Positions 8,995-19,486 of a stretch of 64,000 nucleotides of DNA are shown piece after piece. The position numbers were made by a program, and so were the translations under genes. Numbering within the stretch: position 1 is the first letter of the stretch; every line of letters starts with the position of its first letter. The notes under the pieces were generated by a model. The model searched no databases and was not told the origin of the DNA. It saw only the letters and a program-made list of their open reading frames with translations. Source of the DNA: Pseudomonas migulae (GTDB lineage: Bacteria > Pseudomonadota > Gammaproteobacteria > Pseudomonadales > Pseudomonadaceae); NCBI RefSeq assembly GCF_024169315.1, contig NZ_JALJWR010000001.1:2625501-2689500 (forward strand), given 5' to 3'.

Positions 8995-9777
8995 TCAACC
9001 CAACATCAGCGTTCCACTCGCCACCAGCGTCGCATTCCCGCCGATCTTCACCCGATCCCCTTCCAGTCGACAGAACAACTCCCCGCCGCGTTTCGAACAC
9101 TGATACGCCGTCAGACTCGACTTGCCCAAACGTCTCGACCAGTACGGGATCAGGCTGCAATGGGTCGATCCGGTCACCGGATCTTCGTTGATACCAATCG
9201 CCGGCGCGAAGTACCGCGACACAAAATCATGCTTGCTGCCCTTGGCGGTGACGATAGCGCCCGGCCACGGCAGTTTGGCCAACGCGGCCATGTCGGGCTG
9301 ACAATCGAGCACGGCCTGCTCCGACTCCAGCACTACGAACAATTCATTCGAACCCAGCACATCGACCACTTCGACACCCAAGGCGCGTTCGACATCCAGA
9401 GTCACGCCCACTTCCGACGGCACGATTGCCGGGAAATCCAGCCATAGCCGCTCACCTTCGCGACTCACGCTCAACGGGCCGGATCTGCAAATGAAATCCA
9501 GTCGCTCGGCCGACTCTTTATAAATCTCAAACAACACGTATGCGCTGGCCAGGGTGGCATGCCCACACAACGGCACTTCGGTCGTCGGGGTAAACCAGCG
9601 AATGTGCCAGCCCTGCCCTTCACGCACCACGAAGGCGGTTTCGGCGAGGTTGTGCTCGGCGGCGATCTTCTGCATCAACTCGTCGGCGAGCCAGGCATCG
9701 AGCCGATAGACCATCGCCGGATTGCCGCTGAACGGCCGATCGCTGAACGCATCGACCTGATGAAACTCAAGCTGCAT
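8995..9777 (-). CDS. PhzF-family isomerase/epimerase
   Basis: A 260-residue member of the PhzF family, whose best known member isomerises a phenazine precursor. Most chromosomal homologues have unknown substrates. Family marks are VDAFSDRPFSGNPA at the N-terminus, the presumed catalytic E46 (NLAETAFV), TTEVPLCGHATLASA near residue 70, and DPVTGSTHCSLIPYW in the second half-domain. No phenazine genes are nearby, so a phenazine role should not be assumed. It lies 15 bp downstream of the ybaK gene on the same strand, and the two are probably cotranscribed. Confidence 0.88.
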   Translation of the reverse strand: MQLEFHQVDAFSDRPFSGNPAMVYRLDAWLADELMQKIAAEHNLAETAFVVREGQGWHIRWFTPTTEVPLCGHATLASAYVLFEIYKESAERLDFICRSGPLSVSREGERLWLDFPAIVPSEVGVTLDVERALGVEVVDVLGSNELFVVLESEQAVLDCQPDMAALAKLPWPGAIVTAKGSKHDFVSRYFAPAIGINEDPVTGSTHCSLIPYWSRRLGKSSLTAYQCSKRGGELFCRLEGDRVKIGGNATLVASGTLMLG

Positions 9778-9792
9778 AACCTTCTCCCTGAT

Positions 9793-10263
9793 TCAGGCGC
9801 GGCCGATATCGGCGAACTTGGCCTGGGTGTGTTCGGCCAGTACCGCGGGCGCCAGTTCTACTTCCAGACCGCGCCGACCGGCACTGACGAAAATGCTGGC
9901 AAACGGCTGGGCCGAATTGTCGATAAAAGTGCGCAGGCGCTTTTTCTGTCCCAGCGGGCTGATGCCGCCCAGCAGATAACCCGTCGAACGTTGCGCAGCG
10001 GCCGGGTCGGCCATTTCGACTTTTTTCACGCCGGCCGCATGCGCCAGGCCCTTCAGGTCGAGACTTCCGACGACCGGCACCACCGCCACCAACAACTCCC
10101 CTTTCTCGCTGGCCGCCAGCAATGTCTTGAACACCTGCGCCGGGTCCAGGCCCAGTTTCTCCGCGGCCTCCAGCCCATAGGACGCCGCCTTCGGATCATG
10201 TTCATAACTGTGCACGCGATGTTCGGCACGAACTTTTTTCAACAAATCCAATGCGGGGGTCAT
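9793..10263 (-). CDS. ybaK: Cys-tRNA(Pro) deacylase YbaK/EbsC
   Basis: A 156-residue trans-acting editing factor that hydrolyses Cys-tRNA(Pro) made by mistake by prolyl-tRNA synthetase. The fold marks of the YbaK/ProX family are visible: [21 protein letters not shown] in the first half, the key lysine in that segment, and the [17 protein letters not shown] loop. The start at 10263 is the only reasonable one. It is the first gene of a likely two-gene unit with the PhzF-like isomerase. The 369-bp gap behind it is shared with the divergent glpF gene. Confidence 0.92.
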   Translation of the reverse strand: MTPALDLLKKVRAEHRVHSYEHDPKAASYGLEAAEKLGLDPAQVFKTLLAASEKGELLVAVVPVVGSLDLKGLAHAAGVKKVEMADPAAAQRSTGYLLGGISPLGQKKRLRTFIDNSAQPFASIFVSAGRRGLEVELAPAVLAEHTQAKFADIGRA

Positions 10264-10445
10264 GACAGCTCCAGACTGGGCGGCAGAGAAAAAATACTGG
10301 ACTGGATTCTAGGACATTGCTCCCTAAAAGGCTCTATCACGGCAGCGTATCCGAAGCCTGGCTCTGGTTTTTACCGTTCGTCAGAGTTCGCCTCGCCGGC
10401 AAAACAAAACGATCATTCATGTGACTAATAGTTGCAATGTGACTG

Positions 10446-10465
10446 ACAGTTCACTTTCGACCTTT
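10446..10465. promoter_or_regulatory. Candidate GlpR operator upstream of glpF
   Basis: The 20 bases around AGTTCACTTTCGACC match about 13 of 20 positions of the GlpR operator consensus (WATGTTCGWTAWCGAACATW), including the TTC and CGA core. They overlap the -35 element of the predicted glpF promoter. The match is weak, so confidence is low. Confidence 0.35.
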
Positions 10466-10492
10466 GACAGCAGTGTTTCTTGTCTATATTTT
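10464..10492 (+). promoter_or_regulatory. Predicted sigma70 promoter of glpF
   Basis: TTGACA at 10464-10469, a 17-base spacer, and TATTTT at 10487-10492. It lies about 140 bp before glpF, within the otherwise geneless stretch 10264-10632. Confidence 0.5.
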
Positions 10493-10632
10493 TTCGAATC
10501 TGAATACCGTACAACGTGACAACGCAACAGCCAGCAGTAAGCCGGGAACAGGATGGGGATTCTGCCTCGGTGAAAATCGCGCTTTGGCCATGACGAAAAA
10601 AGCGCCAGACAACAAAAACAAAGAGGTTTTCA

Positions 10633-11484
10633 ATGACAACTGCTTTACAACAACCGTCGCTCTCCAGCCAATGCATGGCCGAGTTTCTGGGCACTGCGCT
10701 GCTGATCTTTTTTGGTACCGGTTGTGTTGCCGCGCTCAAGGTCGCGGGTGCCAGCTTTGGCTTGTGGGAAATCAGCATCATCTGGGGTGTCGGGGTCAGC
10801 ATGGCCATCTACCTGACCGCCGGGGTTTCCGGGGCCCACCTCAACCCTGCCGTCAGCATCGCGCTGAGCATTTTCGCCGACTTCGAAAAACGCAAACTGC
10901 CGTTTTATATCCTGGCCCAAGTGGCTGGCGCGTTCTGCGGCGCGTTGTTGGTTTACACGCTGTACAGCAATCTTTTCTTCGATTACGAACAAACGCACCA
11001 TATGGTTCGTGGCACTCAAGCCAGCCTCGAATTGGCCTCGGTGTTCTCCACGTTCCCCAACCCGGCCTTGTCCACCGCCCAGGCCTTCCTGGTTGAAGTG
11101 ATCATCACCGCCGTCCTGATGGGCGTGATCATGTCCCTGACTGACGACAACAACGGTCTGCCCAACGGGCCAATGGCGCCATTGCTGATCGGCCTGCTGA
11201 TTGCGGTGATTGGCAGCTCGATGGGTCCGCTGACCGGTTTTGCGATGAACCCGGCGCGGGACTTCGGACCGAAGCTGATGACTTTCTTCGCGGGCTGGGG
11301 TGAAATTTCCTTTACCGGCGGACGCGATATCCCGTACTTCCTGATTCCGATTTTTGCACCGATTGTCGGTGCCTGCCTCGGTGCTGCCGCGTATCGCGGG
11401 CTGATTGCCCGTCATCTGCCCAGTGCCATACCTGCTACAAAGGACGCAACACCGGCCATTGACGGCAAACCAAGAACTTCTTGA
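10633..11484 (+). CDS. glpF: Glycerol uptake facilitator (aquaglyceroporin)
   Basis: A 283-residue inner-membrane channel of the MIP family that lets glycerol diffuse into the cell. The two hallmark half-helices are present as HLNPAVSIAL and FAMNPARDFGP. Six hydrophobic segments can be followed (for example ALLIFFGTGCVAAL and PLLIGLLIAVIGSS). The D after the second NPAR is typical of glycerol-conducting members. It leads the glpF-glpK unit, with a 74-bp gap before glpK and no terminator between. Glycerol taken up is trapped by GlpK phosphorylation. Confidence 0.95.
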   Translation: MTTALQQPSLSSQCMAEFLGTALLIFFGTGCVAALKVAGASFGLWEISIIWGVGVSMAIYLTAGVSGAHLNPAVSIALSIFADFEKRKLPFYILAQVAGAFCGALLVYTLYSNLFFDYEQTHHMVRGTQASLELASVFSTFPNPALSTAQAFLVEVIITAVLMGVIMSLTDDNNGLPNGPMAPLLIGLLIAVIGSSMGPLTGFAMNPARDFGPKLMTFFAGWGEISFTGGRDIPYFLIPIFAPIVGACLGAAAYRGLIARHLPSAIPATKDATPAIDGKPRTS

Positions 11485-11492
11485 TACCGTAG

Positions 11493-13064
<1,572 letters not shown>

Positions 13065-13159
13065 GCCAACGTAAGTTCTCGTATCTGCATGTAACTGGTA
13101 GGGAGCAGATTCCTGCGGCATCATGGGCAAATTTTGCACGGCAGCCCAAAGGAAGCCCC

Positions 13160-13915
13160 ATGAATCTGCCTCCCCGTCAGCAGCAAATCCTCGAACTGGT
13201 TCGCGAACGCGGCTATGTCAGCATCGAGGAAATGGCCACGCTGTTCGTCGTTACACCGCAAACCATCCGCCGCGACATCAATCAGCTCGCGGAAGCCAAT
13301 TTGTTGCGTCGCTACCATGGCGGCGCAGCCTACGATTCCAGTGTCGAAAACACCGCCTATGCCATGCGCGCCGATCAGATGCGCGATGAAAAGCAGCGTA
13401 TCGGCGAAGCCATTGCCGCCCAGATCCCTGATCACGCCTCGCTGTTCATCAACATCGGTACGACCACCGAATCGATTGCCCGGGCGTTGCTTAATCACAA
13501 TCACCTGAAGATCATCACCAACAACCTGCACGTGGCATCGATGCTCAGCGCCAAGGACGACTTCGACGTCCTGTTGACCGGCGGCAATGTGCGGCGTGAC
13601 GGGGGTGTGGTCGGTCAGGCGAGTGTCGACTTCATTAACCAGTTCAAGGTCGACTTTGCATTGGTCGGCATCAGCGGTATCGATGAAGACGGCAGCCTGT
13701 TGGATTTCGATTATCAGGAAGTGCGGGTGTCGCAGGCGATCATTGCCAATGCACGACAGGTGATTTTGGCGGCGGACTCCAGCAAATTCGGGCGCAACGC
13801 CATGATTCGCCTGGGGCCGATCAGCCTGATCGACTGCCTGGTGACGGATCAGCAGCCAGTGCCGGCGTTGGCGCAGTTGTTGAGTCAGCACAAAATTCGA
13901 CTTGAAGTGGTTTAA
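13160..13915 (+). CDS. glpR: Glycerol-3-phosphate regulon repressor, DeoR family
   Basis: A 251-residue DeoR-type repressor that senses glycerol 3-phosphate. The N-terminal winged helix shows [21 protein letters not shown] and the recognition helix [13 protein letters not shown]. The DeoR C-terminal sensor domain contains [26 protein letters not shown] and [11 protein letters not shown]. Its position between glpK and glpD is the known Pseudomonas arrangement. The candidate operators before glpF and glpD are its expected targets. Confidence 0.95.
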   Translation: MNLPPRQQQILELVRERGYVSIEEMATLFVVTPQTIRRDINQLAEANLLRRYHGGAAYDSSVENTAYAMRADQMRDEKQRIGEAIAAQIPDHASLFINIGTTTESIARALLNHNHLKIITNNLHVASMLSAKDDFDVLLTGGNVRRDGGVVGQASVDFINQFKVDFALVGISGIDEDGSLLDFDYQEVRVSQAIIANARQVILAADSSKFGRNAMIRLGPISLIDCLVTDQQPVPALAQLLSQHKIRLEVV

Positions 13916-13923
13916 ACCCCTCC

Positions 13924-14057
13924 CTGTGGCGAGGGGATTTATCGCCGTTGGGCTGCGCAGCGGCCCTAAAACCTGCAAACCCGGTGTATCAGGTATAACG
14001 CGGGCGATGATTTACGACTGCTTCGCAGCCGAACGGGGATAAATCCCCTCGCCACAG
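13924..14057. repeat. REPIN of the GTGGCGAGGGGATTTATCCCC family
   Basis: Left arm CTGTGGCGAGGGGATTTATC and right arm GGGGATAAATCCCCTCGCCACAG are inverted around a spacer containing GCTGCGCAGC-like palindromes. This second REP family occurs six or more times in the window. Confidence 0.8.
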
Positions 14058-14161
14058 TTGCTCTTCGCGACCACTTAAATGTTCGTAAATTTTCCTTTAG
14101 CCACCCTTCGATCAGTATTTTCAATCGAAGTTGACTGGCTGTGCGCGGCTTTATGGGCTAC

Positions 14162-14201
14162 CATTTTCGCAAATGAACATTTATGTTCGAAATCCAATAC
14201 C
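14162..14201. promoter_or_regulatory. Two adjacent candidate GlpR operators before glpD
   Basis: Bases 14162-14181 (minus strand AATGTTCATTTGCGAAAATG) and 14182-14201 (TATGTTCGAAATCCAATACC) each match about 15 of 20 positions of the GlpR operator consensus, back to back. A weaker third site begins at 14078 (AATGTTCGTAAATTTT). Tandem operators are the usual pattern for cooperative DeoR-family repression, and these lie directly upstream of glpD. Confidence 0.55.
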
Positions 14202-14229
14202 GAAAATCAAAAGAGCCCGAGGCCAGCCG

Positions 14230-15768
14230 ATGCCCACTTCTACCTTGCCTACGCCCCCTCTCGCTGAGGTCTACGACATTGCCGTCATCGGTGGCGGGAT
14301 CAATGGCGTGGGGATCGCAGCGGATGCCGCCGGCCGCGGTCTCTCGGTGTTCCTTTGCGAAAAGGATGATCTGGCCAGCCACACTTCGTCGGCCAGCAGC
14401 AAGCTGATCCATGGCGGCCTGCGCTACCTCGAACATTACGAATTCCGCCTGGTGCGCGAAGCCCTCGCAGAGCGCGAAGTGTTGCTGGCCAAGGCGCCGC
14501 ACATCGTCAAGCAAATGCGTTTCGTGCTGCCACACCGTCCGCACCTGCGCCCGGCGTGGATGATCCGCGCCGGTTTGTTCCTTTATGACAACCTGGGCAA
14601 ACGGGAAAAACTGGAAGGTTCGAAAAGCCTGAAGTTCGGCCCGGACAGCCCGTTGAAAAGCGAAATCACCAAAGGCTTCGAATATTCCGATTGCTGGGTC
14701 GACGACGCTCGCCTGGTCGTACTGAATGCCATGGCCGCCCGCGAGAAAGGCGCCCACGTTCACACCCAGACCCGTTGCGTCAGCGCCCGCCGCACCAAAG
14801 GCCTGTGGCACCTGCACCTGGAACGCGCTGACGGCAGCCTGTTTTCGATTCGCGCCAAGGCACTGGTGAACGCGGCCGGTCCGTGGGTAGCCAAGTTCAT
14901 TCGTGACGACCTGAAGATGGAATCGCCGTACGGCATCCGCCTGATCCAGGGCAGCCACCTGATCGTGCCGAAACTGTACGAAGGCGAACACGCGCACATT
15001 CTGCAGAATGAAGATCAGCGCATCGTCTTCACCATTCCGTACCTGAACCACTTCACCCTGATCGGCACCACCGACCGCGAATACACCGGAGATCCGGCGA
15101 AGGTGGCGATCACCGAAGGTGAAACCGATTACCTGCTTAAAGTAGTCAACGCTCACTTCAAGAAGCAGATCAGCCGCGACGACATCCTGCACAGCTATTC
15201 CGGTGTTCGTCCGCTGTGCAACGATGAATCCGACAATCCGTCGGCCGTCACCCGCGACTACACCCTGGCCTTGTCGGGCACAGGCGAAGAGGCGCCGCTG
15301 CTGTCGGTGTTCGGTGGCAAGCTGACCACCTACCGCAAACTGGCCGAGTCGGCGCTGGCGCAACTGGCGCCGTACTTCACGCACATCCAGCCGAACTGGA
15401 CCGCCACGGCGACCTTGCCGGGCGGCGAAGACATGACCACCCCGCAGGCGCTGAGCTCCCGGATTCGTGACCAGTTCGACTGGGTGCCGACGGAAATCGC
15501 CCGCCGCTGGGCCACAACCTACGGCAGCCGCACCTGGCGCATGCTCGAAGGCGTGCAGAACCTCAGCGATCTGGGCGAACACATTGGCGGCGGTCTCTAC
15601 ACCCGCGAAGTCGATTACCTGTGCAGCGAAGAGTGGGCGACTACTGCGCATGACATTCTGTGGCGCCGCAGCAAGCTGGGCCTGTTTACCACGGCGGACG
15701 AGCAACAAAAACTCGCGGATTACCTGAGCAAGGTCGAGCAGAACCGCAGCAAGATCGAAGCGGCCTGA
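14230..15768 (+). CDS. glpD: Aerobic glycerol-3-phosphate dehydrogenase
   Basis: A 512-residue FAD-dependent, membrane-associated enzyme that oxidises glycerol 3-phosphate to dihydroxyacetone phosphate and feeds electrons to ubiquinone. The FAD dinucleotide motif AVIGGGINGVGIAADAAGRG lies near residues 18-37. SSKLIHGGLRYLEHYEF and GVRPLCNDE are further family marks. The start at 14230 (MPTSTLP) has a GAGG site; the longer frame reaches into the operator region and is rejected. It has its own promoter region with GlpR-like operators and ends at a strong terminator. Confidence 0.96.
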   Translation: MPTSTLPTPPLAEVYDIAVIGGGINGVGIAADAAGRGLSVFLCEKDDLASHTSSASSKLIHGGLRYLEHYEFRLVREALAEREVLLAKAPHIVKQMRFVLPHRPHLRPAWMIRAGLFLYDNLGKREKLEGSKSLKFGPDSPLKSEITKGFEYSDCWVDDARLVVLNAMAAREKGAHVHTQTRCVSARRTKGLWHLHLERADGSLFSIRAKALVNAAGPWVAKFIRDDLKMESPYGIRLIQGSHLIVPKLYEGEHAHILQNEDQRIVFTIPYLNHFTLIGTTDREYTGDPAKVAITEGETDYLLKVVNAHFKKQISRDDILHSYSGVRPLCNDESDNPSAVTRDYTLALSGTGEEAPLLSVFGGKLTTYRKLAESALAQLAPYFTHIQPNWTATATLPGGEDMTTPQALSSRIRDQFDWVPTEIARRWATTYGSRTWRMLEGVQNLSDLGEHIGGGLYTREVDYLCSEEWATTAHDILWRRSKLGLFTTADEQQKLADYLSKVEQNRSKIEAA

Positions 15769-15788
15769 TCGGGTATCCGGATAAAACG

Positions 15789-15821
15789 AAGCCCCTGAAT
15801 CTGACGATTCAGGGGCTTTTT
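15789..15821 (+). terminator. Intrinsic terminator after glpD
   Basis: Stem AAGCCCCTGAAT / ATTCAGGGGCTT with a six-base loop and a following T run. Confidence 0.88.
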
Positions 15822-15844
15822 GCATTCCGAATACACCTCAATCT

Positions 15845-15940
15845 CCTGTGGGAGCCGGGCTTGCCTGCGATGACGCCAGCACAGCCACTATCAATGTTGA
15901 CTGACAAACCGCCATCGCGAGCAAGCCCGGCTCCCACAGG
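15845..15940. repeat. REPIN (GTGGGAGCCGGGCTTGC family)
   Basis: CCTGTGGGAGCCGGGCTTGC and its inverted partner GCAAGCCCGGCTCCCACAGG flank a spacer of about 55 bp. It separates the glp regulon from the acidic amino acid locus. Confidence 0.85.
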
Positions 15941-15960
15941 GTTATAGGCAAGCCAGCGCA

Positions 15961-16005
15961 TTCGGTTTTCCGAACGCGACCTGTCAGTCGATTCGGTTAA
16001 CCGGA
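15961..16005. promoter_or_regulatory. Two candidate AauR-binding boxes upstream of gltI
   Basis: TTCGGTTTTCCGAA (15961-15974) is a perfect TTCGG-N4-CCGAA inverted repeat. TTCGGTTAACCGGA (15992-16005) is a second copy with one mismatch. This motif has been described for AauR control of acidic amino acid uptake genes in P. putida. The pair ends about 76 bp upstream of the sigma54 promoter, a normal place for an enhancer-binding protein. Confidence 0.75.
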
Positions 16006-16081
16006 TTATTCCCCGCCAAAAAACCCGCCACAAATATTTAATACCCTTATAAATCAACAATTTGATACACGTCGCCTAGCC

Positions 16082-16097
16082 TGGCACGAGTCATGCT
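16082..16097 (+). promoter_or_regulatory. Sigma54 promoter of the gltIJKL operon
   Basis: TGGCACGAGTCATGCT keeps the invariant GG (-24) and GC (-12) with exactly ten bases between them, and TGGCAC is the consensus -24 element. It lies 115 bp before the gltI start. The activator would be the sigma54-dependent AauR encoded downstream. Confidence 0.8.
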
Positions 16098-16211
16098 CTA
16101 CACTCTTGGACGAATGCTTGTTGCGCGGACCTTCAGAAGCCGACAGCCATTCGAAGCACAAAAGGGCCGATGAACTGGCTCCATAAAAAAAACAATGTCG
16201 AGGAAAATTTG

Positions 16212-17126
16212 ATGCGCATCGTTCCCCATCTCCTGGGCGCAGCCATTGCTGCCGCTCTGATTACCACTCCGGTTTTCGCTGCCGAGCTCACCGGCACGCT
16301 GAAGAAGATCAAAGAGTCCGGTGTCATCACCCTCGGACATCGTGACGCTTCCATTCCGTTTTCCTATATCGCGGACGCTTCCGGCAAACCGGTTGGCTAC
16401 TCCCACGATATCCAGCTGAAAATCGTTGAAGCGATTAAGAAAGACCTGGACATGCCGAACCTCCAGGTCAAATACAACCTGGTCACCTCGCAAACCCGTA
16501 TCCCGCTGGTGCAGAACGGCACCGTGGACGTCGAGTGCGGCTCCACCACCAACAACGTAGAGCGTCAGCAGCAAGTTGCCTTCTCCGTCGGCATCTTCGA
16601 AATCGGTACCCGCCTGCTGTCCAAGAAAGGCTCGGCGTACAAGGATTTTGACGATCTGAAAGGCAAGAACGTCGTGACCACCGCGGGCACCACGTCCGAG
16701 CGCATCCTCAAGTCGATGAACGCCGACAAGCAAATGGGCATGAACGTCATTTCCGCCAAAGACCACGGTGAGTCCTTCCAGATGCTGGAATCGGGTCGTG
16801 CCGTTGCGTTCATGATGGACGACGCCCTGCTGGCCGGTGAAGCAGCAAAGGCCAAGAAGGCCGAAGACTGGGCCGTGACCGGCACACCACAGTCCTACGA
16901 AATCTACGGCTGCATGGTCCGCAAGGGCGACGAGCCGTTCAAGAAGGCTGTGGATGACGCCATCGTCGCCACCTACAAGTCGGGCGAGATCAACAAGATC
17001 TACGAAAAATGGTTCATGGCGCCAATCCCGCCTAAAGGCCTGAACCTGAACTTCCCGATGAGCGACGAGCTCAAGGCCCTGATCGCCAATCCGACCGATA
17101 AAGCGGCTGACGACAAGAAATCCTGA
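16212..17126 (+). CDS. gltI: Glutamate/aspartate ABC transporter, periplasmic binding protein
   Basis: A 304-residue exported solute-binding protein (AatJ in P. putida nomenclature). The signal peptide is residues 1-22 (hydrophobic AAIAAALITTPVFA, cleavage before AELTG). The family-3 binding fold shows GYSHDIQLKIVEAIK, LVTSQTRIPLVQNGTVDVECG and AGTTSERIL; the TSQTRIP and ECG/TTNN segments are typical of the acidic amino acid binders. The start at 16212 follows a GAGGA site; the 14-residue upstream extension is rejected because it would precede the signal sequence. It is followed by a hairpin and then the permease genes. Confidence 0.95.
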   Translation: MRIVPHLLGAAIAAALITTPVFAAELTGTLKKIKESGVITLGHRDASIPFSYIADASGKPVGYSHDIQLKIVEAIKKDLDMPNLQVKYNLVTSQTRIPLVQNGTVDVECGSTTNNVERQQQVAFSVGIFEIGTRLLSKKGSAYKDFDDLKGKNVVTTAGTTSERILKSMNADKQMGMNVISAKDHGESFQMLESGRAVAFMMDDALLAGEAAKAKKAEDWAVTGTPQSYEIYGCMVRKGDEPFKKAVDDAIVATYKSGEINKIYEKWFMAPIPPKGLNLNFPMSDELKALIANPTDKAADDKKS

Positions 17127-17143
17127 TTTCTGACTAACCTTAT

Positions 17144-17173
17144 CTCCTGATAGGGCCACCGCCCTTTCAGGAG
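17144..17173 (+). other. Intercistronic stem-loop between gltI and gltJ
   Basis: CTCCTGA-TA-GGGC / GCCC-TT-TCAGGAG pairs as a hairpin with a small internal loop and no T tract. Such hairpins between binding protein and permease genes usually stabilise the upstream mRNA, giving more binding protein than permease; that role is inferred here. The rest of the 190-bp gap shows nothing else. Confidence 0.6.
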
Positions 17174-17317
17174 TTGCACTCCCTGCTGGCATTTTTGGAA
17201 ACACTCGAACCGGTGGCTGTCGAGCCGCTCGTGTGTGCCTGATCATCAAGATCAGGCGGGAACGGAGCTTCCACCAAGCGGGTACTTGTACATCGATCGA
17301 TCTGAGGGGAGACCCTA

Positions 17318-18064
17318 ATGAATTACAACTGGGACTGGGGCGTGTTCTTCAAGTCCACCGGCGTGGGCAGCGAAATTTATTTCGACTGGTACCTCTCCGG
17401 TTTGGGCTGGACCATCGCCATCGCCATCGTGGCCTGGATCATTGCCCTGACGCTGGGCTCGATTCTGGGTGTCATGCGTACCGTACCGAATCGCATCGTG
17501 TCGGGCATCGCGACCTGCTACGTCGAAGTCTTCCGTAACGTACCGCTGCTCGTGCAGCTGTTCATCTGGTACTTCCTGGTGCCCGATCTGCTGCCTCAGA
17601 ACCTGCAGGACTGGTACAAGCAGGACCTGAACCCGACCACCTCGGCGTTCCTCAGCGTGGTTGTCTGCCTCGGTCTGTTCACCACCGCTCGCGTTTGCGA
17701 ACAGGTGCGCACCGGTATCCAGGCACTGCCGAAAGGCCAGGAATCCGCTGCCCGTGCCATGGGCTTCAAGCTGCCGCAGATCTACTGGAACGTGCTGCTG
17801 CCCCAGGCTTACCGGATCATCATTCCGCCGCTTACCTCGGAATTCCTGAACGTGTTCAAGAACTCCTCCGTCGCCTCGCTGATCGGCCTGATGGAACTGC
17901 TCGCGCAGACTAAACAGACTGCCGAGTTCTCCGCCAACCTGTTCGAAGCCTTCACCCTGGCGACGCTGATCTACTTCACCCTGAACATGGGCCTGATGTT
18001 GCTGATGCGTGCGGTCGAGAAGAAAGTCGCCGTACCGGGCCTGATCTCCGTAGGGGGTAAATGA
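17318..18064 (+). CDS. gltJ: Glutamate/aspartate ABC transporter permease
   Basis: A 248-residue inner-membrane permease of the HisMQ type (AatQ). Several hydrophobic helices are visible (GLGWTIAIAIVAWIIALTLG, LVQLFIWYFLVPDLL, SAFLSVVVCLGLFTTARV). The EAA loop that docks the ATPase lies in ESAARAMGFKLPQIYWNVLLPQA. A GAGGGGAG ribosome site precedes the start. The stop codon touches the gltK start (TGATG), indicating coupled translation and a heterodimeric permease. Confidence 0.94.
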   Translation: MNYNWDWGVFFKSTGVGSEIYFDWYLSGLGWTIAIAIVAWIIALTLGSILGVMRTVPNRIVSGIATCYVEVFRNVPLLVQLFIWYFLVPDLLPQNLQDWYKQDLNPTTSAFLSVVVCLGLFTTARVCEQVRTGIQALPKGQESAARAMGFKLPQIYWNVLLPQAYRIIIPPLTSEFLNVFKNSSVASLIGLMELLAQTKQTAEFSANLFEAFTLATLIYFTLNMGLMLLMRAVEKKVAVPGLISVGGK

Positions 18065-18735
18065 TGGAATTCGACTTCTCGGGCATTATCCCGTCCCTGC
18101 CGGGCTTGTGGAACGGCATGGTCATGACCCTGCAACTGATGGTGCTGGGCGTCGTCGGCGGGATCATCCTCGGCACGATCCTGGCGCTGATGCGCCTGTC
18201 CCACAGCAAACTGCTGTCGAACATTGCCGGCGCCTACGTCAACTACTTCCGCTCGATCCCGCTGCTGCTGGTCATCACCTGGTTCTATCTGGCGGTGCCG
18301 TTCGTGCTGCGCTGGATCACTGGCGAAGACACGCCGATCGGCGCGTTCGCTTCATGCATCGTGGCATTCATGATGTTCGAAGCGGCGTACTTCTGCGAAA
18401 TCGTCCGCGCTGGCGTTCAGTCCATTCCCAAGGGTCAGATGGGCGCTGCCCAGGCCCTGGGCATGAATTACGGCCAGATGATGCGCTTGATCATCCTGCC
18501 GCAAGCATTCCGCAAGATGACCCCGCTGCTGCTGCAACAGAGCATCATCCTGTTCCAGGACACCTCGCTGGTCTATGCGGTGGGCCTGGTGGACTTCCTG
18601 AACGCCTCGCGTGCCAGTGGCGACATCATCGGTCGCTCCAATGAGTTCCTGATCTTCGCAGGGCTCACGTACTTCACAATCAGCTTTGCCGCCTCGCTGC
18701 TGGTCAAGCGTCTGCAAAAAAGGTTTGCCGTATGA
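18064..18735 (+). CDS. gltK: Glutamate/aspartate ABC transporter permease
   Basis: The second permease subunit (AatM), 223 residues. It has helices at [22 protein letters not shown] and [16 protein letters not shown] and the EAA loop [23 protein letters not shown]. Two successive ATG codons occur at 18061 and 18064. The second is preferred because the GGGGG ribosome site lies six bases before it. The stop overlaps the gltL start by four bases (ATGA). Confidence 0.93.
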   Translation: MEFDFSGIIPSLPGLWNGMVMTLQLMVLGVVGGIILGTILALMRLSHSKLLSNIAGAYVNYFRSIPLLLVITWFYLAVPFVLRWITGEDTPIGAFASCIVAFMMFEAAYFCEIVRAGVQSIPKGQMGAAQALGMNYGQMMRLIILPQAFRKMTPLLLQQSIILFQDTSLVYAVGLVDFLNASRASGDIIGRSNEFLIFAGLTYFTISFAASLLVKRLQKRFAV

Positions 18736-19466
18736 TCTCTATCAAGAATGTCAACAAGTGGTATGGCGACTTCCAGGTACTGACTGACTGCAGCACCGAG
18801 GTCAAGAAAGGCGAAGTGATCGTGGTTTGCGGCCCGTCCGGCTCCGGCAAATCCACCCTGATCAAATGCGTCAACGCGCTGGAACCGTTCCAGAAAGGCG
18901 ATGTGGTGGTCGATGGCACGTCCATCGCCGACCCGAAGACCGATCTGCCGAAACTGCGTTCGCGCGTCGGCATGGTGTTCCAGCATTTCGAACTGTTCCC
19001 GCACCTGACCATCACCGAAAACCTGACCATCGCGCAGATCAAGGTGTTGGGCCGCAGCAAGGAAGAAGCCACCAAGAAAGGCCTGCAACTGCTGGAGCGC
19101 GTCGGTCTTTCGGCGCACGCCCACAAGCATCCGGGCCAGCTCTCCGGTGGTCAGCAACAGCGTGTGGCGATTGCCCGTGCGCTGGCGATGGACCCGATCG
19201 TCATGCTGTTCGACGAACCGACCTCGGCGCTGGACCCTGAGATGGTCAACGAAGTGCTCGACGTGATGGTGCAACTGGCCCACGAAGGCATGACCATGAT
19301 GTGCGTGACCCACGAAATGGGCTTCGCCCGTAAAGTGGCGGATCGGGTGATCTTCATGGACCAGGGCAAAATCATCGAAGACTGCCAGAAAGAGGACTTC
19401 TTCGGCGACATCAGCCACCGCGCCGAACGTACCCAGCATTTCCTCGCCAAGATTCTGCAGCACTAA
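18732..19466 (+). CDS. gltL: Glutamate/aspartate ABC transporter ATP-binding protein
   Basis: A 244-residue ATPase of the polar amino acid class (AatP). It has Walker [10 protein letters not shown] (residues about 35-43), Q-loop [11 protein letters not shown], signature LSGGQQQR, Walker [15 protein letters not shown] and the H-loop [10 protein letters not shown]. It completes the gltIJKL operon and is followed by a composite REPIN rather than a classical terminator. Confidence 0.95.
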   Translation: MISIKNVNKWYGDFQVLTDCSTEVKKGEVIVVCGPSGSGKSTLIKCVNALEPFQKGDVVVDGTSIADPKTDLPKLRSRVGMVFQHFELFPHLTITENLTIAQIKVLGRSKEEATKKGLQLLERVGLSAHAHKHPGQLSGGQQQRVAIARALAMDPIVMLFDEPTSALDPEMVNEVLDVMVQLAHEGMTMMCVTHEMGFARKVADRVIFMDQGKIIEDCQKEDFFGDISHRAERTQHFLAKILQH

Positions 19467-19486
19467 GAAAAGACACCGCTCCCCAA

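Noticed and set aside
8995..9777. Phenazine biosynthesis role for the PhzF-like gene
   Set aside because: No other phz genes are nearby; lone PhzF-family isomerases are common and have other or unknown roles.
10425..10808. 127-residue minus-strand frame over the glpF promoter and start
   Set aside because: It overlaps the start of glpF and has the composition of an antisense shadow.
13100..13145. Sigma54-like sequence before glpR (GGGCAAATTTTGCA)
   Set aside because: The GG to GC spacing is nine, not ten, and glpR needs no sigma54 promoter.
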